60,811 bases of DNA from an uncultured beta proteobacterium (GTDB lineage: Bacteria > Pseudomonadota > Gammaproteobacteria > Burkholderiales > Burkholderiaceae_B). A model generated the notes under the pieces. The model was given only the letters and a program-made list of their open reading frames with translations, did not search any database and was not told the DNA's origin. The stretch covers positions 1 to 60,811 of the forward strand of contig CAIZGG010000099.1 of the NCBI GenBank assembly GCA_903932425.1, written 5' to 3'. A program made the position numbers and the translations under genes. This document shows positions 44,750 through 52,975 of this stretch, piece after piece; the stretch's first letter is position 1, and every line of letters begins with the position of its first letter.

Positions 44750-45642
44750 CAGTTCTTGATCTCCATAGCCGAGCGCAATCCATCCGATAACAAATTAAAT
44801 GCGATGGAGGTGATGAAAATCATGGCGCCAGGTAACGCGGCGATCCAAGGTTGTACATAGATGGCAGTACGCAAGGTATTGAGCATCAGGCCCCACTCAG
44901 GTTCAGGGGGTTTCACACCCAGACCCAAAAAGCTCAGGCCAGACGCCAGGATCATCGAAACCGCAATTAAGCTCGTCGAGTAGACGAAAATTGGGCTTAG
45001 CACGTTACCCAGCACATGCACGCGAACAATCGTAAAGGCGTTGGCACCCGAGGCGCGCGCAGCCTCGACAAAATCGCGGCTACGGATTTGTGTGGTGACA
45101 CTTTCAGCGACGCGTGCGATCGGCGGAATGAAAACGATGGTGAGCGAGATCAGCGAATTGGTGATGCCCGTGCCTAAGACTCCTGACAAGGCAATTGCCA
45201 GCAAGACCGACGGAAACGCATAGAACACATCAATCGTGCGCATGATCGAGCTGTTCAGTTTGCCGCCTGCGTAGCCTGCGACAATTCCGATGGTGGAGCC
45301 GATCGCAAAGGCTAAGAGCACTGGTGTGATGCCCATAAAAAGAGAAAGCCGCGCGCCCACCATCAAGCGAGACATCATGTCACGGCCTAGCTCATCCGTG
45401 CCCAACGGGTAGCCTTCAAAACCAATTGGCTTGAGCCGCTTCATGATTGAGCCAACATATGGATCGGCCGGTGTGATCCACTGACCAAATATGGCCATGA
45501 TCAGCAAGCAAAAAATGACCAGAGCTGCGAACATGGCGACCTTGTCGCGTACCAGGCGCGACAAAACGTTTTGCCAGTAACCCGCTGAGCGTTCAGTGTC
45601 GAGCGACGGAACTTTCTTGTTATCGACGGTAATGTTCAACAT
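44749..45642 (-). CDS. Peptide ABC transporter permease (DppC-like)
   Basis: Inner-membrane permease of the importer. From ATG 45642 it is 297 residues, with the N-terminal OppC helix (AMFAALVIFCLLIMAIFGQW), PLGTDELGRDMMSRLMVGAR, and the EAA loop VEAARASGANAFTIVRVHVL. I prefer ATG 45642, which has a cgagg site 8 nt upstream and lies 4 nt after the previous stop. The frame reaches 45672 but that start is inside dppB. All helices expected for DppC are visible. Confidence 0.93.
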   Translation of the reverse strand: MLNITVDNKKVPSLDTERSAGYWQNVLSRLVRDKVAMFAALVIFCLLIMAIFGQWITPADPYVGSIMKRLKPIGFEGYPLGTDELGRDMMSRLMVGARLSLFMGITPVLLAFAIGSTIGIVAGYAGGKLNSSIMRTIDVFYAFPSVLLAIALSGVLGTGITNSLISLTIVFIPPIARVAESVTTQIRSRDFVEAARASGANAFTIVRVHVLGNVLSPIFVYSTSLIAVSMILASGLSFLGLGVKPPEPEWGLMLNTLRTAIYVQPWIAALPGAMIFITSIAFNLLSDGLRSAMEIKN

Positions 45643-45646
45643 AGGA

Positions 45647-46600
45647 TCAGCCTCGTGCGATACGTGGGTCAAGCATGGTCTGAATAATATCGACGATCAT
45701 GTTGAGAATGACAAAAAAGGTGGCGAGGACGAGGATGGTTCCTTGCAGCAAGGGTAGGTCTCTTTGAAAAATGGCAGAGTTCAATAAAAAGCCGGTGCCA
45801 GGCCATGAAAATACCGTCTCGATCAGGATGGAGCCGCCCAACAGGTAGCCCAGTTGTAAGCCCATCACCGCGAGTGCAGTCGGAGCGGCATTCTTAACGA
45901 CGTGCATGAAAATGCCAACGTTGGTCAACCCCTTTGCTTTCAGGCCAACAATAAACTCTTGCGACAAAATTTCGGCAACGAGTGCGCGCACTGTTCGCGA
46001 AATGATACCCATCGGTATCACACTCATGGTGACTGCAGGCAAGATCAGATGCTTGATGTGCTCCCAGTTCCAGTGCCAGTCTGACGAGCCGCCGGGGCCA
46101 GCCCCGTTGGGTGGTAACCACATCAGAAGCGAACTAAAAATAATCACAAGAACCATGCCTAGCCAGTAGTGTGGCACGCTGACTCCTAAGACCGAGGTCA
46201 GGGACGCCGCCTTATCGACCCACGAATTTTGAAAATATCCAGCGACGAAGCCGAACAAACAGCCAAATACAAAACCGATTAACGTCGCAACGCTCGCCAA
46301 TCTAAAGGTGTTGCCAACAGCGCGCATGACCTCGCTGGTGACTGGTCGGCCACTTGCGATTGAGGTGCCTAGATCACCTTGAAGCGCGCGCCAACCCCAG
46401 CGGATAAATTGTTCGGGATAAGATTTGTTAAAGCCGTAAATCTCCATCAACTGTTTTTGCAACTCTTGCGAGGCATCGGGTGGCATGATCGACACGAGCG
46501 GATCACCGGGCGCCAGGTGCACAAGCGCGAAACACACCAACGCTACTCCGAACATAATGGGCAGTGTGTACAAAACGCGTTGAAAGATAAAGCTCAGCAT
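45647..46600 (-). CDS. Peptide ABC transporter permease (DppB-like)
   Basis: The partner permease, 317 residues. The N-terminus is MLSFIFQRVLYTLPIMFGVA, then PGDPLVSIMPPDASQE, and the EAA-type loop FIVGLKAKGLTNVGIFMHVV. About six helices follow the DppB pattern, with YLLGGSILIETVFSWPG in the C-terminal part and ending DIIQTMLDPRIARG. It is second in the operon, about 100 nt after the binding-protein gene. Confidence 0.94.
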   Translation of the reverse strand: MLSFIFQRVLYTLPIMFGVALVCFALVHLAPGDPLVSIMPPDASQELQKQLMEIYGFNKSYPEQFIRWGWRALQGDLGTSIASGRPVTSEVMRAVGNTFRLASVATLIGFVFGCLFGFVAGYFQNSWVDKAASLTSVLGVSVPHYWLGMVLVIIFSSLLMWLPPNGAGPGGSSDWHWNWEHIKHLILPAVTMSVIPMGIISRTVRALVAEILSQEFIVGLKAKGLTNVGIFMHVVKNAAPTALAVMGLQLGYLLGGSILIETVFSWPGTGFLLNSAIFQRDLPLLQGTILVLATFFVILNMIVDIIQTMLDPRIARG

Positions 46601-46700
46601 AAAAACAGCCTTTAAATTGATCGTTGAGTCTTGATCAATGCGATCAAAAATAAATGCGGCGACACCACGATGAGCGGTGCCGCCGCCTCCGCAAAAAAAC

Positions 46701-48377
46701 TTAGTCTTTTGTCATCGTTGCGATGTCAATAAACCAGCTCTTTGGCTGAACTACGTTTTTGACTTTTGCACTCATTGCGCGTGGGCCAACGTCATGCGCG
46801 ATCCAGACGAAAGCGGCTTCGTCAACAATCTTTGCGTGCAGTTTTGCCAACGCTTCGTCACGGCCTTTTTCGTCAAAGTTTGTGCGGGCGTTTGCGACAA
46901 GCTGGTCAAGCTCTGCGCTGCCAAAATAGCCCCAGTTGTTTGAAACCGGTGGAAACGCCTTGGTGCTTGAAAAGCGAACCATTGCAAAAAACGGATCCAT
47001 CGCCGAGAAACTGACGTTGGTGGCCGTTGCACCATTCGCCGCTGGATCTTTAGCACCCAAGCGCCAGCTGTTAAACATGGTGTTCCATTCGATCACATCA
47101 AACTGCACGTCAAAGAAGCACTGCTTGAGTGACTGTTGCACAAATTCGTTCATCGGCAAGGGCTGCATTTGCCCCGAGCCAGAGGCCGAGATTTGTACTT
47201 TCGTTTTCATCGGCTTAGCAGTTGAGTAGCCTGCTTCGGTCATGAGTTTTTTGGCCGCGGCAGGGTCGTACTTGATGTCAAACGTGGGGGTGCCAAACCA
47301 GGGGTGCCCTGGCGGGAAGGTGCCCTTTGGGATGTCCATCATATCGCCCAGCAGGCTCTTGAGGCCCGCGCGGTCAACGCATAAGTTAGCGGCTTGACGC
47401 ACACGCTTATCTAACCATGGTGAGCCTTCAGCAAACGAGAGTTGCCAGGGCCAGACGTGTGGCTGTGCATTGCTGTAAATGGTAAAGCCGCGTTGCTTAA
47501 TTTGTGGCATTGCATCAGGAGCCGGAGCTTCAATCCAGTCAACCTGGCCTGAAAGCAGTGCAGCAGTGCGCGCATTGGCCTCGGGCATCGGAATCATGAC
47601 CACACGGTCAATCTTGGGTACGCGCTTAGGGTCCCAGTAGTCTTTGTTGGCGGCAAGCTCTAAACGCTCACGCGGAACAAAGCGTGTCATCTTGAAAGGA
47701 CCGCTTCCAGAAGCGTCGGCCGCAAAGGCGGTCCAGGCCTGTTTGGCACGTTCAGCTGGGTCGGTCACTGTGGCCGGCACAGCCTTAAGTTTTTCGTCCC
47801 ACTTGGTTGGCGAAGCCATGAACAGGTTGGTCAAGTTAATTGGCAAAAATGAATCGGGCTCACTGGTGGTCAGCTCAACGGTCATATCATCGATTTTTTT
47901 CGCACTGCGCAATGTCGGCATGCGCGAGGCGGTGACGCCCACTTGGCTGGCGTCAAAATGCGGTGCAGCCTTATCCAACACCTTTTGCACGTTCCAAACT
48001 ACAGCATCCGCGTTGAAGGCCGATCCATCATGAAACTTCACGCCTGGGCGTAATTTGAATATCCACTTGGTCTTGTCTGTGGCGTCAACTTCCCATGACA
48101 GTGCAACCCCAGGTATCACAGCGCTGGCTGCGTCTGTTTTGGTGAGATCCCATTGCGTGAGTGCGTCGTACATCGGGATACCGGTAAACCGGTTACCTTC
48201 AAAGCCTTGATCCGGTTGTCCCAGAGTTCTGGGGATATCGGCCGCGGTCATGGCGATTGTCAGGGTCTTGTTCTGTGCCAGCACAGGTTGTGCGAAGGCT
48301 GCAGCTAATACGCTCGCCATCAGTGTCATGCGCAGGGGAGTCAGTCCGACTCGAGCAAAAGAAAAGGGTTTTTTCAT
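46701..48377 (-). CDS. Peptide-type ABC transporter substrate-binding protein (DppA-like)
   Basis: Periplasmic binding protein of the SBP_bac_5 family, 558 residues from ATG 48377, with a ccggag ribosome site. The signal peptide is RMTLMASVLAAAFAQPVLA, cleaved before QNKTLTIAM. Motifs include KLRPGVKFHDGSAFNADAVV and GDMMDIPKGTFPPGHPWFG. A first gene in the leftward five-gene operon (binding protein, two permeases, two ATPases). The ligand cannot be predicted; the divergent neighbour is an Asp/Glu/hydantoin racemase, so peptides, D-amino acids or hydantoin-related amides are possible substrates. Confidence 0.92.
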   Translation of the reverse strand: MKKPFSFARVGLTPLRMTLMASVLAAAFAQPVLAQNKTLTIAMTAADIPRTLGQPDQGFEGNRFTGIPMYDALTQWDLTKTDAASAVIPGVALSWEVDATDKTKWIFKLRPGVKFHDGSAFNADAVVWNVQKVLDKAAPHFDASQVGVTASRMPTLRSAKKIDDMTVELTTSEPDSFLPINLTNLFMASPTKWDEKLKAVPATVTDPAERAKQAWTAFAADASGSGPFKMTRFVPRERLELAANKDYWDPKRVPKIDRVVMIPMPEANARTAALLSGQVDWIEAPAPDAMPQIKQRGFTIYSNAQPHVWPWQLSFAEGSPWLDKRVRQAANLCVDRAGLKSLLGDMMDIPKGTFPPGHPWFGTPTFDIKYDPAAAKKLMTEAGYSTAKPMKTKVQISASGSGQMQPLPMNEFVQQSLKQCFFDVQFDVIEWNTMFNSWRLGAKDPAANGATATNVSFSAMDPFFAMVRFSSTKAFPPVSNNWGYFGSAELDQLVANARTNFDEKGRDEALAKLHAKIVDEAAFVWIAHDVGPRAMSAKVKNVVQPKSWFIDIATMTKD

Positions 48378-48737
48378 GGATTCTCCGGATAGTTGAATAG
48401 CGGAATCGTGGCAAAGTTGTCGAACATACTTACTCACTGCGAGGTGTGACGCAGACTGCTGACTAGCTACAAAAATATCCCAACCTCGTTGTATGATCAC
48501 AAGCAAATAGCGTGCCACGCGCAATGAGGTTGGCAGTGAAGCGATTTGGTAGCCAAACGCAGCTTGACCAAGAAATCCTATGGCTTAGCGTTTGGTCACG
48601 CCGAATGCCCTTTTAGAGTTTGCCCCTCATTTTGCGCAACATCTTGGTGCATGAAGAGATGAATTTTGGGGCATTTTTGTCCAATGTGGTGCAACATTCT
48701 GCTTGCACTTGTAAGTTAATTTAACCAACCTTTCAAA
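48378..48737. promoter_or_regulatory. Divergent regulatory region with two inverted repeats (360 bp)
   Basis: Lies between the ABC operon and the racemase. Two 8-bp inverted repeats are visible. CCAACCTC at 48480-48487 pairs with GAGGTTGG at 48526-48533. CCAAACGC at 48553-48560 pairs with GCGTTTGG at 48588-48595. Downstream, the word GCAACAT occurs twice (near 48638 and 48692). No open frame over 50 codons is convincing. No local regulator gene is present. Confidence 0.45.
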
Positions 48738-49475
48738 ATGAAACTACTCCTTATTAACCCTAATACCTCCGACGCGATGACGGGTGGCATCGCCCAAAGC
48801 GCTCAGGCGGTTGCCGCTCCTGGCACCCAAATTATTGCGGTTCATCCTACTTTTGGTCCGCTTTCTATAGAAGGGCATTACGATGAAGCCTTTGCGGCTG
48901 CAGGTGTTGCAGAGCAGGTGCGGTTCGCGCAAGCGCAAAGCCCAGACGCGATTGTGATTGCCTGTTTTGGCGACCCGGGGCTTGAAGCGGCGCGCGAGGC
49001 AACCCGTGCACCTGTTTTGGGCATCGCAGAAGCGGCATTTCACGCGGCCAGCATGCTTGCAACTGGATTTTCAATTGTTACAACAATGACACGCACTTGC
49101 ATCATTGCCGAACGCCTGGTGCAGCGTTATGGGTTTGAACATCAATGTCGTGGGGTGCACGGCACTGATATCGCTGTTTTGGATCTCGAAGATGGCGGCG
49201 AACCGATGACGCGCCAGATCGAAGAGGTCGCCCGCGCCGCTTTGAGCAAAGATCGCAGTGGTGCCATTGTGCTGGGCTGCGCCGGTATGTCAGCCCTGTG
49301 TCATACGCTGACTGAGCGGCTTGGAGTACCCGTGATCGACGGCGTGACCGTTGCCGTCAAATTCGCTGAAGCCTTAGCGGCCTTGGGGTTGGGGACAAGT
49401 AAACAGGGCGATTACGCCACGCCCTTGCCTAAAACCTACACAGGCTGGGCTGCACCCCTCGGATGGCCGGGTTGA
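48738..49475 (+). CDS. Asp/Glu/hydantoin racemase family protein
   Basis: A 245-residue cofactor-independent racemase. The N-terminus is MKLLLINPNTSDAMTGGIAQ. The two catalytic cysteines are in IVIACFGDPGLEAAREA and VLGCAGMSALC, one in each half of the fold. The start INPNTS and the FGD motif fit the hydantoin/allantoin racemase subgroup rather than MurI. It is divergent from the peptide-type ABC importer and overlaps the following EamA transporter by 13 nt. Substrates could be hydantoins, aspartate or an amide imported by the ABC system. Confidence 0.88.
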   Translation: MKLLLINPNTSDAMTGGIAQSAQAVAAPGTQIIAVHPTFGPLSIEGHYDEAFAAAGVAEQVRFAQAQSPDAIVIACFGDPGLEAAREATRAPVLGIAEAAFHAASMLATGFSIVTTMTRTCIIAERLVQRYGFEHQCRGVHGTDIAVLDLEDGGEPMTRQIEEVARAALSKDRSGAIVLGCAGMSALCHTLTERLGVPVIDGVTVAVKFAEALAALGLGTSKQGDYATPLPKTYTGWAAPLGWPG

Positions 49476-50335
49476 ACCGCACTCAATCTCTGTTTGCGGT
49501 GCACCTTGTTGCGGTCTTGTTCGGTGCAACAGGTGTGTTGGGTGAGTTGATTACTGCAGACCCGGTATTCATCACCTGGGGCCGGGCAGGCTTTGCTGTG
49601 TTGTCGCTGGCCCTGTTTGGTCGCCTCTTGCTGACTGAGCCACGCTCAAGTGTCTTGGGCCACGGCCGCTGGATCGCATTGCTCCTCTCAGGCGCAATTC
49701 TGGCTGTGCACTGGGTCACTTTTTTTATTTCTGTCAAAGTCGGCGGGATCGCCATCGCGACACTGGGTTTTGCAAGCTTCCCGGCCTTTATTACGCTGAT
49801 TGAGTGGGGGCTATTGCGCGAGGCCGTGACCCGGGCCGAATGGGTACGCCTTTGGCTGGTTAGCCTTGGGCTGCTGCTCATCACCCCGTCGTTTGAACTG
49901 TCAAATTTAGGCACCGAGGGCCTACTGTGGGGCTTGTTGTCCGGGGCGAGTTTTGGTGTGCTGGCGGTCTTAAACCGGCGCTATTTGTTCAGGGTCAACG
50001 CTTTTGCCGTGGCGGGCTTGCAAAACGCCGTGGTGTTTTTAGTCATGTCGCCCTGGGTGGTGGGCTCGCTGAGCCAGATTAGTCTGGTGAATTGGCTCTG
50101 GGTCGCGGCCTTAGGGATCTTGTGTACGGGCTTGGCACACCTCTTGTTTGTGTCGAGCCTGCGTCACTTGCCGGCCCGCAGCGCAGGGCTTGTGGTGGCC
50201 CTCGAACCTATTTACGCGATTGCGTTTGCCTGGTGGTTTTTTAGTCAAGAGCCGTCGCCACGCACGCTACTCGGAGCGGCCCTGATCATTTTGACAATAC
50301 TCAGCGCCAGCTTGGCTCTGCAAAAGGCGCGTTAA
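49463..50335 (+). CDS. EamA/DMT family transporter
   Basis: A 290-residue protein with ten hydrophobic helices in two EamA halves. The first includes GATGVLGELITADPVFITWG and AVHWVTFFISVKVGGIAIA. The second half has GASFGVLAVLNRRYLFRVNA and ends LEPIYAIAFAWWFFSQEPSP. It starts at ATG 49463 and overlaps the racemase by 13 nt. It could export an amino acid or its product, but in this position it could also serve the following glycosyltransferase. Substrate unknown. Confidence 0.88.
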   Translation: MAGLNRTQSLFAVHLVAVLFGATGVLGELITADPVFITWGRAGFAVLSLALFGRLLLTEPRSSVLGHGRWIALLLSGAILAVHWVTFFISVKVGGIAIATLGFASFPAFITLIEWGLLREAVTRAEWVRLWLVSLGLLLITPSFELSNLGTEGLLWGLLSGASFGVLAVLNRRYLFRVNAFAVAGLQNAVVFLVMSPWVVGSLSQISLVNWLWVAALGILCTGLAHLLFVSSLRHLPARSAGLVVALEPIYAIAFAWWFFSQEPSPRTLLGAALIILTILSASLALQKAR

Positions 50336-50351
50336 ACGTTATCATTCGGGC

Positions 50352-51365
50352 ATGACCTCATCGACTTTACCCTCTGCTGCACCTCAGGCACCCGAGTCAG
50401 GCTCGCATGCTAAAGGCCGTGATCTTGCCCGCGCAACGCTCAGTTGCGTGGTGCCGGCGTTTAATGAACATGACAATTTAGGTCTGTTGTTGCCGCGTCT
50501 GCAGGCAGTGCTTGCTCAAACCGGAGCCAATTGGGAAGTCATCGTGGTCGATGATGGTAGTCGTGATGCCACCGCAAGTCTGATGGCCGCGTGGGTCACT
50601 AATCCTGGATTTCGCTTTGTTCAATTGTCGCGTAACTTCGGCAAAGAGCCCGCCATCACCGCTGGCATCGAGGCTGCCGTGGGCGATGTCGTGATGATTC
50701 TGGATGCCGACCTGCAACATCCGCCCGAGTTGTTGCCTGCCATGCTCGCGCGTTGGCAGGCCGGGGTTGATATGGTCTACGCCGTGCGCGAAACCCGCGA
50801 CGACGAAAGCACCAGCAAGCGTTGGGGCACCAAATTGTTTTACTCCTTGCTGGCCGGCTCGCGCGGCGTCAAAGTCCCCCCCGACGCGGGTGATTTTCGT
50901 TTAATGGATCGCGCCGTGGTCGACGCGCTTTGCCAGCTTCCAGAGCGCAACCGCTTTATGAAAGGCCTCTACGCATGGGTGGGCTTTGACTCCGAGCCAA
51001 TTACCTACACGCCTGACGAGCGTCAACACGGCCAAACTCATTACAGCGCCTTGAAGTTATTCACTCTTGCACTCGCAGGCCTGACCTCGTTTACCACCTG
51101 GCCGCTGCGAGCCGTGAGCCTGTTTGGTTTTCTTGTCTCAATTTGCTCATTTGTGTATGGCCTTTATATTATTTGTGAATATTTTTTGTTCTCAAATCCG
51201 GTAAGCGGTTGGCCGACCATCGTAACCATCCTCTTATTTTTTTCTGGGATCACGCTGATCTCAATCGGTATCGTCGGTGAATACATCGCCCGAATTTTTG
51301 AAGAAGTAAAAGGGCGTCCGCTTTATATTGTGCGTCACTCAAGCGGGCGGCGCTTTCGTGATTAA
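50352..51365 (+). CDS. Glycosyltransferase family 2, DPM1/ArnC/GtrB-like
   Basis: A 337-residue membrane glycosyltransferase that transfers a sugar to undecaprenyl phosphate on the cytoplasmic face. The GT-A domain has CVVPAFNEHDNLGLLLPRLQ, IVVDDGSRDATASL, the DxD-type EVVMILDADLQHPPE, and QLSRNFGKEPAITAGIEAAV. Two C-terminal membrane helices (LYIICEYFLFSNPV and TILLFFSGITLISIGIVGE) end in EYIARIFEEVKGRPLYIV, as in ArnC and GtrB. It is followed at once by the YdjC-like deacetylase (8-nt overlap). With the deacetylase it makes a lipid-linked amino sugar the likely product. Confidence 0.88.
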   Translation: MTSSTLPSAAPQAPESGSHAKGRDLARATLSCVVPAFNEHDNLGLLLPRLQAVLAQTGANWEVIVVDDGSRDATASLMAAWVTNPGFRFVQLSRNFGKEPAITAGIEAAVGDVVMILDADLQHPPELLPAMLARWQAGVDMVYAVRETRDDESTSKRWGTKLFYSLLAGSRGVKVPPDAGDFRLMDRAVVDALCQLPERNRFMKGLYAWVGFDSEPITYTPDERQHGQTHYSALKLFTLALAGLTSFTTWPLRAVSLFGFLVSICSFVYGLYIICEYFLFSNPVSGWPTIVTILLFFSGITLISIGIVGEYIARIFEEVKGRPLYIVRHSSGRRFRD

Positions 51366-52224
51366 TGCGGCGCAGCGGGGCGGGCCGCCAACGCCGATCC
51401 CGATTGTTTTTTGTGCCGACGATTTTGGACTCGAAGCCGGAGTCGACCAGGCGATTGTTGCGCTCGCACAGCTTGGGCGAATCAGCGCAACGGGGTGCTT
51501 GGTACAAGCGCCCAATTTTGAACAGTCGGCGCTGGCACTCAAGGGCTTGCCAATCGATCTCGGGCTGCACTTAAACTTCACCGAACCTCTTGGACAAACG
51601 GGGCTGTGCCTTCCTTTGGGTGAGTTATTGTGGCGCACCTACTCAGGCCTGATTAACAGGCAGGCCGTCGCCACGCAAATTGATACCCAGCTTGATTTGT
51701 TTGAAAAGCATGTCGGACAAGCCCCAGATTTTATCGATGGGCATTTGCATGTGCATCAGTTTCCGGTGGTTCGCGATGTATTACTGCAGGCTGTGCTGCG
51801 ACGTTACTCGAACAATTTGCCCTGGATTCGCGACACACGTCCAGCCCCGTTGTCTGCGCAGCTGCCTCTTATGCAGCGCTTAAAAGCTCGTTTGATCGGG
51901 GCGTTGGGTGCGTCAAGTCTGATGCGTTTAGCTAAACAATCAGGGATGCAAAGCAATCACGGCTTTGCAGGGGCGTATGATTTTGATCGCCCACATCCTG
52001 CATACGAAACGATGCTTGCCGCGTGGCTCGAACAGGCCGCGCCACAGATGTTGTTGATGGTGCATCCCGCGACCCATGCTTCGCCCACCTTGGCGTTTGG
52101 CACTGACCGCGTTCAAGAGTATCGGGTCTTGTCAGGGGCTGCTTTCGCTTCGCGCTTGCAGCAGCACGGTTTACAGATTACTCGTCTGTCGAAGCTTTTA
52201 GCTCATCCCGGCCATAAAACTTAA
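51358..52224 (+). CDS. YdjC/ChbG-family carbohydrate deacetylase (NaxD/HpnK-like)
   Basis: A 288-residue deacetylase from GTG 51358, overlapping the glycosyltransferase by 8 nt. The metal-binding motifs are [18 protein letters not shown] (ADDFG), [11 protein letters not shown] and [14 protein letters not shown] (GHxHxH). NaxD of Francisella and Bordetella, in this superfamily, deacetylates an N-acetyl sugar on undecaprenyl phosphate before transfer to lipid A. HpnK acts in hopanoid clusters, but no other hopanoid gene is here. Its 3' end overlaps the convergent queH by 47 nt. Confidence 0.85.
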   Translation: MINAAQRGGPPTPIPIVFCADDFGLEAGVDQAIVALAQLGRISATGCLVQAPNFEQSALALKGLPIDLGLHLNFTEPLGQTGLCLPLGELLWRTYSGLINRQAVATQIDTQLDLFEKHVGQAPDFIDGHLHVHQFPVVRDVLLQAVLRRYSNNLPWIRDTRPAPLSAQLPLMQRLKARLIGALGASSLMRLAKQSGMQSNHGFAGAYDFDRPHPAYETMLAAWLEQAAPQMLLMVHPATHASPTLAFGTDRVQEYRVLSGAAFASRLQQHGLQITRLSKLLAHPGHKT

Positions 52225-52852
52225 CCCCTAAGGCAATACGCTCGCGACCCTGCGAACGTCGATGCCGATTGGTGTCGCGTAGCGAGTACACGCAACCGCA
52301 ATATTCTTGCTGATAAAACTCTTCGCGCTTACTGATTTCTATCATGCGAGCCGAACCCCCGTGTTTGCGCCAGTTGTACGTCCAATACAGTAATTGGTCG
52401 TAACGGGCAGCTGCACGTTCGCCGCTTGCGTTGATCTGATTCATGTCTTTCCAGCGCGAGATACCTAGTGAACTTGTGATGGTGTCGTAGCCATGCTCGT
52501 AGGCATAAAGAGCTGTGCGCTCAAAGCGCATATCAAAGCATTGTGTGCAACGCTCGCCGCGTTCTGGTTCGTTTTCAAGTCCCTTTATTCGGTCAAACCA
52601 GTTGTCGACATCGTAGTCAGCATCAATCATGCGAATGCCGTGTTTTTCGGCAAACCTGATATTTTCATTTTTACGAATTTCGTATTCTTTAACTGGATGA
52701 ATATTCGGATTGTAAAAAAATATATCGTATTGAATGCCTGCAGCAAGCATCGCTTCCATGACTTCGCCCGAGCAGGGCGCACAGCAAGAGTGCAGCAGCA
52801 CTTTGGTCCGGCCTTCGGGTAGCGAAAAACTCGGGCGTAGGGGGTCTGTCAC
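52178..52852 (-). CDS. queH: Epoxyqueuosine reductase QueH
   Basis: Last step of queuosine biosynthesis, reducing epoxyqueuosine in tRNA; the QueG-independent enzyme (DUF208). It is 224 residues with the cysteine motifs [30 protein letters not shown] and [13 protein letters not shown] that bind its 4Fe-4S cluster and adjacent iron. [18 protein letters not shown] and [13 protein letters not shown] are also typical. The last 47 nt overlap the deacetylase gene on the other strand. Length and motifs are normal. Confidence 0.95.
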   Translation of the reverse strand: MTDPLRPSFSLPEGRTKVLLHSCCAPCSGEVMEAMLAAGIQYDIFFYNPNIHPVKEYEIRKNENIRFAEKHGIRMIDADYDVDNWFDRIKGLENEPERGERCTQCFDMRFERTALYAYEHGYDTITSSLGISRWKDMNQINASGERAAARYDQLLYWTYNWRKHGGSARMIEISKREEFYQQEYCGCVYSLRDTNRHRRSQGRERIALGVKFYGRDELKASTDE

Positions 52853-52975
52853 GATCTAATCCAATTTAGAAATAGGTATCTAGCGGTGCTCGCCCTAAAT
52901 GTCAGACGATGCTCTTGGGGGCGGCACGCGACTAGTCGTTCGGCGGTCAGTTTAACAAGAAGTGCGACAGCTTTT

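Noticed and set aside
48660-48720. Sigma54 promoter before the racemase (tggtgc ... ttgca)
   Set aside because: GG and GC are 15 bp apart and not 10, so it does not fit the -24/-12 pattern.
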